6,728 nucleotides of DNA from Chloroflexota bacterium (GTDB lineage: Bacteria > Chloroflexota > Anaerolineae > Anaerolineales > Anaerolineaceae): NCBI GenBank assembly GCA_019136175.1, contig JAGVUS010000472.1, forward strand, positions 1-6,728, written 5' to 3'. Under the pieces are notes generated by a model that searched no databases, was not told the DNA's origin, and worked only from the letters and a program-made list of their open reading frames with translations. The translations under genes and the position numbers were made by a program. Position 1 is the first letter of the stretch. Each line of letters opens with the position of its first letter. Below are positions 5,650 through 6,728 of the stretch, piece by piece.

Positions 5650-6728
5650 TTAAAAGCCCTGGCTGAGATCCACACCTTCACGCCCTTTAAACAGGCGCTT
5701 GGTGATCAGGTTCAGGACTGCAATGGCGATCATGACAAAGATAATGATCACGGTGGAATAGGCGGCTGCAATGCTGACACCACCCTGCTCCCACTCACTG
5801 AGAATGGAAGCCGTGACGATCCTCCACTTGGCGTTAACCAGGAATATGATGGCAGACAGGCTGGTCATGTGGCGGGTGAAACTGAAGATCAAGCCGGCAA
5901 ACAGGGCGGGCAAAATCAGCGGCAGGGTCACTTTACGGAAGGTGTACTGCGCGTCTGCACCAAGGATGTTGGATGCTTCCTCGATGGAGGGATCAATTTG
6001 CTGAAGGGATGCCACACCTGCGCGGACGGACGCTGGCAGCGAACGGACAATGTAAGCTGCCATGATAATATATGCCCCTCCCACCAGCGCAAAGGGAAGA
6101 TCCATGAAAGACAGGGCACAGGGGATGATCAATCCGATGATCCCGAGGATGAGTCGAATCGAGCGGTTTTTCTCGCTTTGCAGGAAAATGATTCCTACCA
6201 GGAAGAGGACAATTGCCAGAAGTGTGGGGGGAGGTTGAATCAAGACTTTGAGATGATCAGCAAACTGGAAGATGGCATTGGAGAAAAAGCCTCGCTCCAG
6301 GCTGCGGCTGAAGTTTGCAATGGGAGCGGAAATTGCCTGCGCCCAGTTGTTGGACATCACATAGACTCCCAAAAGACCAATTGCCAGGGCAGGCAGTATT
6401 TTTCTGCGTGTGATCAACAGGACAATTGCCATCAGGACATACAGGCTTCCAAGCAGGTAATACAATTGGGTGGAATTGATCCCTTTAATTAATACACCAA
6501 TGGCAGTACCAGCAATCAGGATTAACAACCTCTCCCTCGAGGTTTTACCAACAACCTGCACATAGAACAAGGCAAGGAGAGCATAGATGATTATGGCAAC
6601 TCCCATCCGTGGTTGATTGAATGCCATGATGAAGCCAATGCCCAGGATGGTACCGGGGATGGCACCTCCGAGGTTGGAGGTAAAATCAAGCGCTTCCTTG
6701 CCGCTGAATTTCTTGCGCACCACCAGCC
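5650..6728 (-). CDS. ABC transporter permease (FbpB-like second half) with a large membrane insert, 5' truncated by window
   Basis: The frame is open to the right edge, and the GTG at 6723 is only the first in-frame start, so the real start lies outside. Counting from that GTG (357 residues), VRKKFSGKEALDFTSNL followed by IPGTILGIGFIMAFN (22-36) is what I expect at the beginning of the second permease domain of a fused, two-domain FbpB-type protein. YIIMAAYIVRSLPASVRAG (218-236), the EAA loop IEEASNILGADAQYTFRKVT (247-266) and the last helices (270-280, 320-340) complete it. The EAA loop docks on the ATPase. Between these parts, about residues 38-211, lies an extra stretch with six hydrophobic segments (about 41-58, 64-80, 86-105, 108-123, 163-181, 188-208), where relatives have roughly 15-25 residues. 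The product imports a solute with the downstream ATPase; the substrate is unknown, since no binding protein is in view. Confidence 0.85.
   Translation of the reverse strand, partial: LVVRKKFSGKEALDFTSNLGGAIPGTILGIGFIMAFNQPRMGVAIIIYALLALFYVQVVGKTSRERLLILIAGTAIGVLIKGINSTQLYYLLGSLYVLMAIVLLITRRKILPALAIGLLGVYVMSNNWAQAISAPIANFSRSLERGFFSNAIFQFADHLKVLIQPPPTLLAIVLFLVGIIFLQSEKNRSIRLILGIIGLIIPCALSFMDLPFALVGGAYIIMAAYIVRSLPASVRAGVASLQQIDPSIEEASNILGADAQYTFRKVTLPLILPALFAGLIFSFTRHMTSLSAIIFLVNAKWRIVTASILSEWEQGGVSIAAAYSTVIIIFVMIAIAVLNLITKRLFKGREGVDLSQGF

Noticed and set aside
5869..6492. Plus-strand open frame of 207 codons, opposite the permease gene.
   Set aside because: Its composition, rich in Gln, Asp, Asn and Cys, is the expected complement of a hydrophobic membrane gene, and the minus strand shows clear permease motifs.
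6091..6612. The possibility that the permease insert is a frameshift artefact or a separate gene joined by error.
   Set aside because: The stretch is one unbroken frame, strongly hydrophobic with loop charges in a sensible order, and it returns to the conserved permease sequence in frame, so it looks like a real part of the protein.
1..6728. CRISPR array, tRNA or rRNA gene, insertion sequence or attachment site.
   Set aside because: I saw no regularly spaced repeats, no cloverleaf-like stretch with CCA-type end, no transposase motif and no terminal inverted repeat pair; nearly all bases are accounted for by the seven genes.

Overview
The window holds seven protein-coding genes or gene parts with little space between them. 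The base composition is moderate in G+C. Two starts look like TTG (at 1267 and at 5623 on the minus strand), which points to an ordinary bacterium with flexible initiation. The style of the proteins (the alpha/alpha-barrel protein with its YPETTGY motif, the FbpB-like fused permease, the GRGD-type PfkB kinase) made me think of Chloroflexota of the Anaerolineae type. That placement comes from memory of similar proteins, not from a marker gene, and should be held loosely.

Layout. At the left edge (1-126, minus) is the N-terminal part of a DUF1294-like small membrane protein. It has no usable start codon after an in-frame TAA. A textbook intrinsic terminator (157-201) separates it from a monocistronic ketopantoate-reductase-family gene (219-1160, minus), which has a perfect Shine-Dalgarno. 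The 106-base gap at 1161-1266 contains back-to-back sigma70-like promoter elements that overlap each other. One serves the reductase. The other serves a rightward two-gene operon: a 382-residue alpha/alpha-toroid protein of unknown activity (1267-2415) and a membrane-bound family 2 glycosyltransferase (2416-3636). The stop of the first gene directly touches the ATG of the second (TAAATG).

The right half is a leftward operon that converges on the glycosyltransferase. It contains an ABC permease cut by the right edge (5650-6728), its FbpC/PotA/UgpC-type ATPase (4541-5623) and a PfkB-family sugar kinase (3670-4539). The ATPase-kinase spacing is one base. The natural reading is import of a small solute followed by phosphorylation, but neither the substrate-binding protein nor the first permease half lies in the window, so the substrate is open.

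The most unusual things are three. First, about 170 residues containing six hydrophobic segments are spliced into the periplasmic loop of the permease domain. Second, the rightward pair looks like a minimal glycan-building module with an enzyme of unknown function. Third, the PfkB kinase has altered signature motifs and is translationally coupled to an ABC ATPase.
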